NCBI RefSeq assembly: GCF_024206475.1
Contig: NZ_JAMBPR010000011.1
Location: 92,985 to 156,984, forward strand
DNA length: 64,000 nt
Reading direction: 5' to 3'
DNA from: Paraburkholderia sp. CNPSo 3274
GTDB lineage: Bacteria > Pseudomonadota > Gammaproteobacteria > Burkholderiales > Burkholderiaceae
This document shows, one piece after another, positions 34,012-42,181 of the stretch. The position numbers were made by a program, and so were the translations under genes. Below the pieces are notes generated by a model. The model ran no database searches, was not told the DNA's origin, and worked only from the letters and a program-made list of their open reading frames with translations. Numbering within the stretch: the stretch's first letter is position 1; each line of letters starts with the position of its first letter.

Positions 34012-35493
34012 TCACTTGACGGGCGCCGCCGACACAGCGGAACTCGAGGCCACGTTGGCTACATCGGCGTCGGGCCAGCCGCCGCCGATCGCCTTATAGA
34101 GGGTGACGGTGTCGCTCAGGATCAGCTCATGGTTGGAGAGAAGCGACTGTTCCGCGTTAGCGAGCGAACGTTCGGACTCCAATACTTCGAGCTGCGACAC
34201 GAGCCCTTCCTTCAACTGCGCCTCGACCTGCGCCGCGACGGTGCGCAGCCGCTCGTTCTGCTGCAGCAATTCGATGCGCTGCTTTTTATGCGCGTCGAGA
34301 TTCACGAGCGCGCTTTCGACCTCTTCGAAGGCCGCGAACACCACCTGGCGATACTGCTCTTCGGTAACCTTGCTCTGCGCCTCGGTCGTCTTGATGTGGG
34401 CATGCACGCCGGGGTCGAACATCGGGAAGTCAATGCTCGGCATGAAGCTCAGCGTGAACACCTTGAAGAGGTCGGAGAGCGAGAACGCGGCTGTGCCGGC
34501 GCGGCCGGTGAGACTGATGGTCGGCAATTGCGCGAGCCGCGCGGAACCGACTTCGTCATACGATTCGAGAATGCGGTACTGCGCGGCCACCACATCGGGG
34601 CGGCGCCCCAGCAACTGCGCGGGCAGGCCCATGGGCACGTCCGGCAACTTCACGCGCTCGCGCAACTGGCCTGATGGCATTTTGAACTCGCCCGCCGGCA
34701 CGCCGACCAGCGTGGCAAGGGCGTTTTCGGCGGTATCGCGCTCACGGTGCAGTTCCAGCAGTTCGGTCGTCACGCCATTGACCTCCGCGCTCTGACGCAG
34801 CACCTCGGTTTTGGGCGCTACACCGTTTGCGTACATCTGCTGGTAAATGGTGAGAATCTGCTTGTTCCTGTTGAGCGTGCCTTCCTCGTCCCGGATCTGA
34901 TCGTCGAACTGGAGAATCTGGAAATAAGTGCTCGCCACATTCGCAACGAGCGTCAAATAGCCTGCACGCCAATCCGCTTCGCTAGCGTGATACTCAGCCT
35001 TTTGGGCCTGCACGCTTTTTTCGACTTTGCCCCAGATATCGATGTCCCAGTTCACCTGAGTGGCGACGTTATAGGTCTTCGAGAGCGCTAGCCCCGTGCT
35101 CTTCTCATAGTCGATACCCGCGCCCGCGTCGACCGTGGGAAGTGCACCGGCCTGCACTTCCCCGATCTGCGCCCCGGCCACGCCAATGCGCGCCGCCAGC
35201 ACCCGGATATCGATATTGCCCGCAATCGCCTTTGCTATAAGTGTATTCAGGTAGGGATCGTCGAACGCTTTCCACCACTGCGGATTGACCGTATCAGCCG
35301 CGGAAAACGTGCGGCTCGTATGCGCCCAGGCGTCCTTCGCAGGCATGTCCGGGCGTCGATACGCAGGCGTACTCAGATCCGTGCAGCCGCACAGCGCCAC
35401 GGCACACAACCCAGCCGTTCCGACGAAGCGGGTCAGCCAGCGCGACGCGCCGCGGCCTGCATGTGCGGCGGACGGCGAGAGCGGTGTGTTCAC
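34012..35493 (-). CDS. NodT-family outer-membrane efflux lipoprotein (TolC-like)
   Basis: A 493-residue outer-membrane factor. The lipobox LCGC at 34-37 makes it a lipoprotein, and two TolC repeats follow (WWKAFDDPYLNTLIAKAI, LGRRPDVVAAQYRI). The start is GTG at 35493 with AAGGAG six bases upstream. It normally pairs with RND pumps. Here it is the first gene of an operon with FHA, HlyD, PPIase and C39 exporter genes, so it probably forms the outer-membrane exit of the peptide exporter. 177 bases separate it from the FHA gene. Confidence 0.92.
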   Translation of the reverse strand: MNTPLSPSAAHAGRGASRWLTRFVGTAGLCAVALCGCTDLSTPAYRRPDMPAKDAWAHTSRTFSAADTVNPQWWKAFDDPYLNTLIAKAIAGNIDIRVLAARIGVAGAQIGEVQAGALPTVDAGAGIDYEKSTGLALSKTYNVATQVNWDIDIWGKVEKSVQAQKAEYHASEADWRAGYLTLVANVASTYFQILQFDDQIRDEEGTLNRNKQILTIYQQMYANGVAPKTEVLRQSAEVNGVTTELLELHRERDTAENALATLVGVPAGEFKMPSGQLRERVKLPDVPMGLPAQLLGRRPDVVAAQYRILESYDEVGSARLAQLPTISLTGRAGTAAFSLSDLFKVFTLSFMPSIDFPMFDPGVHAHIKTTEAQSKVTEEQYRQVVFAAFEEVESALVNLDAHKKQRIELLQQNERLRTVAAQVEAQLKEGLVSQLEVLESERSLANAEQSLLSNHELILSDTVTLYKAIGGGWPDADVANVASSSAVSAAPVK

Positions 35494-35568
35494 AATCGAC
35501 TCCTTGAGCGGAAGGCGGCGAATGATGCGACGACGAAGCGGTGTGCAACGGATGCGGTGGAGGGCGGC

Positions 35569-35596
35569 GCCGTGGAGGCGGGTAAGCCTCCACGGC
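35569..35596 (-). terminator. Stem-loop between peptide 5 and the export operon
   Basis: A perfect 11-base-pair stem (GCCGTGGAGGC/GCCTCCACGGC) with a six-base loop starts about 12 bases after the peptide 5 stop. There is no U-run on the minus strand. It may be a partial terminator or mRNA processing signal giving high peptide and lower exporter expression from one sigma-54 transcript. Confidence 0.55.
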
Positions 35597-35607
35597 TGGC
35601 AGCACGA

Positions 35608-35874
35608 TCAGAAGTTGATCGTGTTGTGAGCCGTCTGCACGGGGTTGACCGACGAATGGAGGTTGTTCACGAACGCCACGTCATTGCCCGTGTTGCTCAG
35701 GATGGTGTTCGTCTGGCCGATCAGCTGCTCTGCGGTGAAGTTGGTGGAGTCGACCTTCACGCTCGGCGTCGGGTAGTAGACGGGCCAGAGGCCCAGGCCG
35801 CCGCGTACGGCGCTCATTTCACGGCGGTCGAGTTCTTGTGCGACGCTCAGGTCGGCGATCATCAGCTTGCTCAT
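35608..35874 (-). CDS. Double-glycine leader peptide 5 (paralogue of peptide 1)
   Basis: An 88-residue precursor whose first 26 residues equal those of peptide 1 except Arg for Ser at 18. The mature part of 62 residues keeps the order of peptide 1: aromatic start (LGLWPVYYPTPSVKVDSTNF), then AEQLIGQTNTI, an Asn-rich middle, and the identical end VNPVQTAHNTINF. It has no Cys. The DNA around the ribosome site (TTCTGGAGAACTG) is also shared, so this is a recent duplication. The start at 35874 is fixed by GGAG. It lies just upstream of the export operon in the same direction. Confidence 0.85.
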   Translation of the reverse strand: MSKLMIADLSVAQELDRREMSAVRGGLGLWPVYYPTPSVKVDSTNFTAEQLIGQTNTILSNTGNDVAFVNNLHSSVNPVQTAHNTINF

Positions 35875-36199
35875 GGCAGTTCTCCAGAAATAGGATGCAA
35901 CATTGTTGGGGTTTTGAGCTGCAAGGTTGCGGGCTCGGGTCCAACAAGGCATGAGGCGTGCCAGGTGCACGAACGCGCGAGCGCGCCTCGGCACAACGCC
36001 CGTTTCATAAGGACTATTCTGGAATTCCCGGTGTCTCACGCGCGGCGCGTGGCGCGCGCGAGTCGTGCACTGTGATGGGTGTGCGCCAACTCGTCGATCG
36101 GCTTATGTTGGTGTGTTGCGAACAACGCTTCGCGGAGTGACGTGAAAGCGTCGCAAACGTTCGTGTGTCGCCGTGGTGTGCGCGATCGAATCGTATGAA
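35875..36199. other. 325-bp upstream region of peptide 5
   Basis: No gene is visible. It holds a sigma-54 promoter at 35948-35963, a TGTGTCGCCG copy at 36164 and a TGCGCCAACTCG at 36082-36093. The latter matches TGCACCAACTCG at 23308-23319 in the other sigma-54 control region at 11 of 12 bases. Confidence 0.55.
35948..35963 (-). promoter_or_regulatory. Sigma-54 (-24/-12) promoter for peptide 5 and perhaps the export operon
   Basis: On the minus strand TGGCACGCCTCATGCC has a perfect -24 element TGGCACG and an ATGC at -12, GG and GC ten bases apart. The leader to the ATG at 35874 would be about 63 bases, like that of peptide 1. Confidence 0.75.
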
Positions 36200-36625
36200 T
36201 CACTTAACGTAAATGGTGATTTTCTTCGAATGCACAGGCGGGTTGTGCGGCACGTGGTGCGCGTCGCCCATCAGCAGTTGCAGCGTGTGTTTGCCCGGCG
36301 GCAACTGAAGCATGGTTTCGGTCTGGCCGGCGCCGAAGTGCAGATGGTTACGATCGGATGGAATGGGCTGATCCATCGGCGGCAAGTCAGTATCGACCAG
36401 CAGATGGTGGTGGCCCGTGTTGGGAAACTCGACTTCAGCCGGCGCCACGCCCATGTTGCGCAGGCCGAACCAGACGCGAAATGGCCGCCCGGCCGGCATG
36501 ACCTGGCCGTCGTTGGGCCAGCCGATATAGACGTGCGCGTTCGGGTCGGCCGGCGTCGTGCCTGCATGCGCCGCACCGCCCGCGAGCAGCACGAGGCTGG
36601 CAGCAAAAACAAGGAACCTGTTCAT
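36200..36625 (-). CDS. DUF4399-type exported protein, copy A
   Basis: A 141-residue protein with a signal peptide (FLVFAASLVLLAGGAAHA) and a beta-rich domain holding a conserved His cluster (NTGHHHLLVDTDLPP) and LPPGKHTLQLLMGDAHHVPH, the DUF4399 pattern. It would be periplasmic; function unknown, though the His-rich centre could bind metal. GGGAG precedes the start at 36625. It is the second of two tandem paralogues and lies beside the peptide locus. Confidence 0.82.
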   Translation of the reverse strand: MNRFLVFAASLVLLAGGAAHAGTTPADPNAHVYIGWPNDGQVMPAGRPFRVWFGLRNMGVAPAEVEFPNTGHHHLLVDTDLPPMDQPIPSDRNHLHFGAGQTETMLQLPPGKHTLQLLMGDAHHVPHNPPVHSKKITIYVK

Positions 36626-36676
36626 GGCATGCACTCCCGCTTCTTTTGCGCTGCGGCTAAACACGGACGTCCTTCG

Positions 36677-37102
36677 CTACTTGACCGTGACCGTGATCTT
36701 CTTCGAGTACACCGGCGGATCGTGCGGCACGTGGTTGTAGTCGCCCATCAGCAACTGGAGCGTGTGCTTGCCCGGCGGAAGCTCGATCCGGGCTTCCGTT
36801 TCGCCCGCGCCGAAATGAAGATGATTGCGATCCGACGGGATCGACTGATCGAGCGGTGGAAGATCCGTGTCGATGAGCAAGTGATGATGGCCAGTGTTCG
36901 CCTTGTTGATCCCCTTGGGGCAGACGCCCATGTTGCGCAGCCCCATGCGCACCCAGAACTTGCCGGTGGGAATCGTCGCGCCGTCGGGCGGCCAGATGAT
37001 GTAGACCTCCGCGCCGGGCGGCGACGGGGTACGCTCGGCAAACGCGAGTCGCGGCATCAGAACGGCCGCTGCCAGGGCCAACAGGGTTGCTCTTCGTTGC
37101 AT
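36677..37102 (-). CDS. DUF4399-type exported protein, copy B
   Basis: A 141-residue paralogue of the next gene, with signal peptide (LLALAAAVLMPRLAFA), the same NTGHHHLLIDTDLPP cluster and LPPGKHTLQLLMGDYNHVPH. AAGGAG precedes ATG 37102. It also carries a Cys (GVCPKGINK) absent from copy A. It is divergent from the FGE-domain gene across about 300 bases, in which I see no sigma-54 promoter. Confidence 0.82.
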   Translation of the reverse strand: MQRRATLLALAAAVLMPRLAFAERTPSPPGAEVYIIWPPDGATIPTGKFWVRMGLRNMGVCPKGINKANTGHHHLLIDTDLPPLDQSIPSDRNHLHFGAGETEARIELPPGKHTLQLLMGDYNHVPHDPPVYSKKITVTVK

Positions 37103-37403
37103 CTTCGTGCTCCTTGTTCGGCAGACGGCGCGCGGCTTTGGAGTTCGGTGCGTGTTCTACAGCTTAGGACGGATTCAAGCGGATGGAGATAAATCGGCGC
37201 GGGCGCGCGAGTGCCACCCAGTTACTGCAACGCCCGGCGTGCGTGCTATTTTGTAGTTGTGCGCAGGCAGTGCTTGTGCCGGCGGCGGCCCGCGTTTCAC
37301 GCGAGCGCGGCCGGCGACTGCAGCGGGGTAGCGCACTGTCGGCGTTGGAAGGCGATGACGCCTGGGTTTGCACCTCGGCTGGCACCTGATAGGGAGAACG
37401 AAC

Positions 37404-38777
37404 ATGTGGCGGCTAGTGTTGCCTGTGTGCCTGTTGATCTCGCTAGGCCTGACCTCGACGCTACGCTCAGCCGCGCCGGCTGCGCATGACCGTCCGGCTC
37501 CGGTTCGCGTGCAGCCGCGTCTCGAGCTGCGAGACCCTGGTCGGTACGCAACCGCCCCCGCCGCGCATGGCTGGGTCGCCGCGGCCAGCGCAGCGCGGCA
37601 ACGCTATGGCGTAGCGATCGTGCGAGTCGGCCTGATGCCGAAAGACACTTCCCAGGAATACGAAATCACGTTCTGGAATTCGATCAAGGACAGTCAATAC
37701 CCGAGCGACTACGAGGCGTATCTCAAGGCCTATCCGAATGGACGCTTCGCGCCGCTCGCGCAGGCCCGCCTGACACGTTTGCGTGCGGAAGCATCGAAAC
37801 CGCCTGCAGCGTCCGCCGCACCTGCTACGTCCACCCTGCACCCGGCTAGCACCCCCGCTGCCGCCGCGCCGGCACCCGCGCCAGCGCCAGCGCCTCAGGC
37901 AAAGACACCGCCGCCTCCGGCCGCCCCGTCACCCACACCGCCAGCCGCGCAGACCAAGGCAGCGCCCGCCTCCGCGCCTCCCGCCGCGGCCACGGCAGCG
38001 GCGACGGCCGCAGCCGCGGCGATTGCTGCGAAGGCGAGCCCCGCCATTTCGAAGCCGGGTCCGCACGACATTCAGGACTGCCCATCTTGCCCGGTGCTGA
38101 TCGCGGTGACGCCAGGCAACTTCACCATGGGCATCGACACCGACGACGCATCGGAGCGGCCTGCGCATCACGTGACGATCAGCCATAGCTATGCGCTCGC
38201 GAAGTATGCGGTGACGGTGGCGCAGTGGAATGCGTGCGTCGCCGCCGGCGCCTGCCCGCGCCTGTCGAACGAGAACAACGTCTCGCCGAACGCCCCCGTG
38301 CGCGACCTGAGCTGGGACGACGCGCAGCAATACGTGAAATGGCTTTCGAAGGTCAGTGGCAAACCCTATCGCTTGCCGACGGAGGCGGAATGGGAATACG
38401 CCACGCGCGCCGGCACCGAAGCACGCTACTGGTGGGGCAACGACATGCGCAAGGGCACGGCGAACTGCAAGGACTGCGGCCCGCCGTGGCACGTCGAGGC
38501 GCCCGACGACGTCGGCTCTTTTCCGGCCAATGCGTTTGGCTTCTACGACATGGCCGGCGGCGTTTGGGAATGGGTCAGCGACTGCTGGCATAACTCGTAT
38601 AAGAACGCGCCGAACGATGGCCACTCGTGGGACGAGCCCAACTGCCAGACGCGCGTGATCCGTGGCGGATCGTGGCGCGACGGCGCGGGCTATATGCTCG
38701 CCGCCACGCGCTTTAAATACGACAGCAGCGTTCGCTACGAAGCCAATGGATTTCGCGTAGCGCGCGATATGAAATAA
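37404..38777 (+). CDS. Exported FGE/SUMF1-fold protein (TagR-like)
   Basis: A 457-residue protein. A signal peptide ([20 protein letters not shown]) is followed by a short helical motif ([19 protein letters not shown]), a long Ala/Pro linker (about residues 135-215) and a formylglycine-generating-enzyme domain to the end ([42 protein letters not shown]). The catalytic Cys pair of true FGEs is absent after GGSW, so it is probably a binding fold and not an enzyme. Periplasmic FGE-fold TagR activates the kinase PpkA in T6SS regulation; the same role for the kinase at 18767 is inferred. GGGAG precedes ATG 37404. Confidence 0.85.
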   Translation: MWRLVLPVCLLISLGLTSTLRSAAPAAHDRPAPVRVQPRLELRDPGRYATAPAAHGWVAAASAARQRYGVAIVRVGLMPKDTSQEYEITFWNSIKDSQYPSDYEAYLKAYPNGRFAPLAQARLTRLRAEASKPPAASAAPATSTLHPASTPAAAAPAPAPAPAPQAKTPPPPAAPSPTPPAAQTKAAPASAPPAAATAAATAAAAAIAAKASPAISKPGPHDIQDCPSCPVLIAVTPGNFTMGIDTDDASERPAHHVTISHSYALAKYAVTVAQWNACVAAGACPRLSNENNVSPNAPVRDLSWDDAQQYVKWLSKVSGKPYRLPTEAEWEYATRAGTEARYWWGNDMRKGTANCKDCGPPWHVEAPDDVGSFPANAFGFYDMAGGVWEWVSDCWHNSYKNAPNDGHSWDEPNCQTRVIRGGSWRDGAGYMLAATRFKYDSSVRYEANGFRVARDMK

Positions 38778-38919
38778 CGCAGATTACGCTGCGGGTATTG
38801 CCTGGAAGCGCATAGCCGCTTCCTTGAATTTGCCTGGGCCTGTTCATAGACTATGGGCAGCCGCCCAAAACCTGTGAGCACACGCGTAAGGTTCTGGTTA
38901 CCGTACGTGGAGGCGCAAC

Positions 38920-41661
38920 ATGGCTTGCGATGTTCCGATCACTCGCCGGACATTCCTCAAGGCCATGGGGAGTGGCGCATTCACGGTCTCGGTCAGCTCC
39001 ATCACCGCCCTCGCCGCCGCCAGTTCTACCGCAAACGCCACAGCGAATGCCGCGACGAACGCCCACACCACGCCGCAAGCGCCGAATGGCGCGCCCGACT
39101 GGGCGCCGGAGCCGGGCAAGGCGCGCTGGCGCATCGAGGGCGTGCCCAAGGTCACAGGCGGGAAGCTCTACGCACGCGATTACAAGGCGCGCGATTTCGA
39201 CGGCTGGCCGAAAGAGGAAAACTGGCTATACGCCCTGAGATGCAACTGCATCGACAGGAATTACGAAGGTTTCGACCTGAGCGTCTTGCCGCACCCTCTT
39301 CGCCCGATCGCCGTGGTATCCAACCAGACGTTGAATGACAATCGCATCTATCTCGCTTCCGAGAAGGATCCGGTCGGTCACCAGGATATCTATCTTTTTG
39401 CGCAGGAAGGCAGCCCCGCCAATTGCTACGGCCAGCCCGTCGCCTTGTTGATCTTCGAAGACTTCGATACCTATCGCCACGCAAAGAAACTGCTCGATTT
39501 CAACACGTCGGTGATTCGTTACGGCGCAACGGTACCGAAAAGCACCGTCACCACCTTGTATGCGTCCGCATCCAAGGCTTATGTCCGCGACGACGCCAGG
39601 TCGTTTTCGAACCTCCAGAGGAACAGCCTCCCCGAGGAGAAATTCACCGCCGCGCGCAACAGCGCGAGTAAAGAAATTCTCGATCGAGCCAACGCCAAGG
39701 TCGACAGCAAGACGTGGCACCAGTTCGATGGCACTTTCAAAACGCCCGCAATGGATCCCGTCTTCATGGAGCCGGAGTCGGGGCTGGCGTGGTTTCAGGC
39801 GGATTCCGGTTGTCTGAATCTGGTGCTTGGCACGCAATCGCCGCGCGGCGATTGCACATCCGCAGGTAAGGTGTTTAAGGACAGCAATATCAACGTCAAG
39901 CACGTTCACGTGATCAGCTGCTACCCAGGCGGCGGATTCGGCGGCCGCGATGAATCGAATTTTCCCGTTTATCTCGCCCTCGCTGCGCCATTCGCGAAGG
40001 GGGCGTTGCGCTGGCAGCAGTCGCGCTATGAACAGTTTCAGGTCGGTTTGAAGCGCGCGGAAACGCATTTCACGGAGTCCATCTGGCTCGACGATCACGG
40101 CAGGCTCCAGGCACTCATCAGTTCCTTCAGCTTCAATGGCGGCGGCAAAGAGAATCTCACGGGCCCAGTTGGCGACCTTGCCGCCATGAGCGCCATGAGT
40201 TGCTACGACATTCCGCGCGCCATTGCGCAAAGCTACGTGAGCTATACGCCTGCGTTGTTCGGCGGCTCGCAGCGCGGCTTCGGCGCTCCACAGGCTTATC
40301 TCGCCATCGAAACGCTCATGGACGAGGCCGCCCAGGCGCTGAATAAAAGTCCGTTCGATATCCGGCACAACAACCTGCTCAGCAAGGGCGATGGCAAAAC
40401 AATCACGGGCGCACCCATTCTGTTCGACCTGCAACTCGCCGAGCTGCTGAACCGGCTTGAAGCGCACGAGTTATGGCGCAACAGGGAAAGCGTGCGCGCG
40501 CAACGGCGCACACACGGGTTGCGATATGGCGTTGGGCTTGCCATGTCGAATCAGGCATACGGCACCGGCAAAGACGCCGTATTCGCGATGGTGCAGATTC
40601 AGCCGAACGCGGGCCTGCATGTGCTCACGCATTACACGGACATGGGCAATGGCGCGGCGACCACGCTAGCCCTCGCGCCTGCCAGCTACCTTGGGCAGAA
40701 CGCGCAGAAAATCACCATGAACGAAGTCGAGGCGTTTCAGATACCGGGTTTCGATTACACAAAGCTGGGCATCCTGGACGCTTACGGAAGCAAAGCGATC
40801 TCGGGCCCCTTTAGTTCTTCGAGCGCCTGCCTCGGTGCGTTCCATCACTTTCAGGCGGTAGACCGCGCGGCAATGGTATTGATGTTGCAAAGCGTGCTGC
40901 CTGCCGCACGCGCACTATGGCGCAACCCGCACATCGCGCGGCAAGACCTCAAGTGGACAAACGGAAAGCTGACCGCCGCGGGTCGCGAGCCAATTGACTG
41001 GCCTGCGTTGCTCGACGAGATCAACCGCCGGCAGTTGCCTACCGTGGCCGCCGCTCACGTCACCTATGCGGGTGGGTTCTGGAAAAGCACGTACACGTTC
41101 GCGTCGGGCTCCTTCGAGATGGACTGCGACTTCATAGCCGTTGGCACCGATACGCACAATCTCAAGAGCTTGCCTCAAGGCAAGTTGCTGCCGCCAACCG
41201 ATACGTTCAATTTCGGGCGCACGAACTATGCGCCTTCGGCAGCGCTCGTCGCGGTGTCCGTGAGCCCCGAAAGCGGCCACGTGAAGGTCGAACATGTCGT
41301 CACGACGCTCAGCGCCGGCCGCCTCATTTGCCCAGAGATCGTACAAGGCCAATCGCAAGGCGCGGTGGCCATGGCGATGAGCAATGTGTTGAGCGAGTCG
41401 TGTCCGCTGGACAATTACGGCCCCGGCAACGGCGAGTGGAATCTCGACCGTTACCTCATCACGCGTATGACCGACGTCCCGCAGCAGGAACTGATCGCGC
41501 TGCCGCCGCCAGACGGGGACCATCACAGCGCGCGCGGCATCGGCGAGGCCGTGATGTGTCCCATTGCGCCGGCAATCCTGAACGCGTTGGCCATGGCAAC
41601 CGGGCATCGCTTCAGGGAAACCCCCGTCACGCCCGAAAAGATACGCGAGGCCCTGAAGTGA
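38920..41661 (+). CDS. Tat-exported molybdenum hydroxylase, large subunit (xanthine dehydrogenase family)
   Basis: A 913-residue molybdopterin-binding subunit. The N terminus has a twin-arginine signal (TRRTFLKAMG), so the folded complex goes to the periplasm. Cofactor motifs include GGGFGGRDE and the catalytic Glu in ARGIGEAVM near the C terminus. Relatives include isoquinoline 1-oxidoreductase and aldehyde oxidoreductases. GGAGG precedes ATG 38920. The 2Fe-2S subunit overlaps by four bases and a diheme cytochrome gene follows. No FAD subunit is present, so electrons likely pass to the cytochrome. Substrate unknown. Confidence 0.92.
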   Translation: MACDVPITRRTFLKAMGSGAFTVSVSSITALAAASSTANATANAATNAHTTPQAPNGAPDWAPEPGKARWRIEGVPKVTGGKLYARDYKARDFDGWPKEENWLYALRCNCIDRNYEGFDLSVLPHPLRPIAVVSNQTLNDNRIYLASEKDPVGHQDIYLFAQEGSPANCYGQPVALLIFEDFDTYRHAKKLLDFNTSVIRYGATVPKSTVTTLYASASKAYVRDDARSFSNLQRNSLPEEKFTAARNSASKEILDRANAKVDSKTWHQFDGTFKTPAMDPVFMEPESGLAWFQADSGCLNLVLGTQSPRGDCTSAGKVFKDSNINVKHVHVISCYPGGGFGGRDESNFPVYLALAAPFAKGALRWQQSRYEQFQVGLKRAETHFTESIWLDDHGRLQALISSFSFNGGGKENLTGPVGDLAAMSAMSCYDIPRAIAQSYVSYTPALFGGSQRGFGAPQAYLAIETLMDEAAQALNKSPFDIRHNNLLSKGDGKTITGAPILFDLQLAELLNRLEAHELWRNRESVRAQRRTHGLRYGVGLAMSNQAYGTGKDAVFAMVQIQPNAGLHVLTHYTDMGNGAATTLALAPASYLGQNAQKITMNEVEAFQIPGFDYTKLGILDAYGSKAISGPFSSSSACLGAFHHFQAVDRAAMVLMLQSVLPAARALWRNPHIARQDLKWTNGKLTAAGREPIDWPALLDEINRRQLPTVAAAHVTYAGGFWKSTYTFASGSFEMDCDFIAVGTDTHNLKSLPQGKLLPPTDTFNFGRTNYAPSAALVAVSVSPESGHVKVEHVVTTLSAGRLICPEIVQGQSQGAVAMAMSNVLSESCPLDNYGPGNGEWNLDRYLITRMTDVPQQELIALPPPDGDHHSARGIGEAVMCPIAPAILNALAMATGHRFRETPVTPEKIREALK

Positions 41662-42179
41662 GCGAAGCCGCCATCAAGATTCACGTGAACGGACACGCCG
41701 TCACTGTGCCGGCCGCCGATACCGACATGAGCCTCGCCGAATACCTTCACGAGCGCCTCGACCTGACGGGGACCAAGGTGTGCTGCGGCATTGGCGCATG
41801 CCGTGCGTGCACCGTCGGCCTGCGCAGCAGCCACGACGCGTTGATGGAGAAGACCCTCGCGTGCGTCACGCCTGTGAGCGCGCTTGCGAATCAACATATC
41901 TATACCGTGGAGAGCCTCGCGGACGGCAATAAGCTTTCGCCGCTGCAGCAGACGTTCCTCGAGTCTTTCGCATTTCAGTGCGGCTACTGCACGCCGGGCT
42001 TTCTGATGGCGGCGACCGCCATGCTCGAACATGTGAAGGCGTACCGTATCAGCGCAGACCAGCTCGAAACGGAAATCGACACTTGGGTGGGGGGAAACCT
42101 GTGCCGATGCACAGGCTACGTGAAGTATCGCGAAGCGATTCGCAAAGTCGCGCAAATGCAGATGAAAAGCGGAGGATGA
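41658..42179 (+). CDS. 2Fe-2S subunit of the molybdenum hydroxylase
   Basis: A 173-residue subunit with a plant-ferredoxin-like cluster (Cys43, Cys48, Cys51 in KVCCGIGACRACTVG and a later Cys) and a second helical cluster (FQCGYCTPGF, NLCRCTGYVKYREAI). It starts with GTG 41658, overlapping the large subunit (GTGA). It lacks its own export signal and should be carried out by the Tat signal of the large subunit. Confidence 0.92.
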   Translation: MSEAAIKIHVNGHAVTVPAADTDMSLAEYLHERLDLTGTKVCCGIGACRACTVGLRSSHDALMEKTLACVTPVSALANQHIYTVESLADGNKLSPLQQTFLESFAFQCGYCTPGFLMAATAMLEHVKAYRISADQLETEIDTWVGGNLCRCTGYVKYREAIRKVAQMQMKSGG

Positions 42180-42181
42180 CC

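Noticed and set aside
18767..38777. Type VI secretion locus
   Set aside because: Kinase, PP2C and FHA suggest it, but no TssB/C, Hcp, VgrG, ClpV or TssM-like gene is present; the transport genes are type I.
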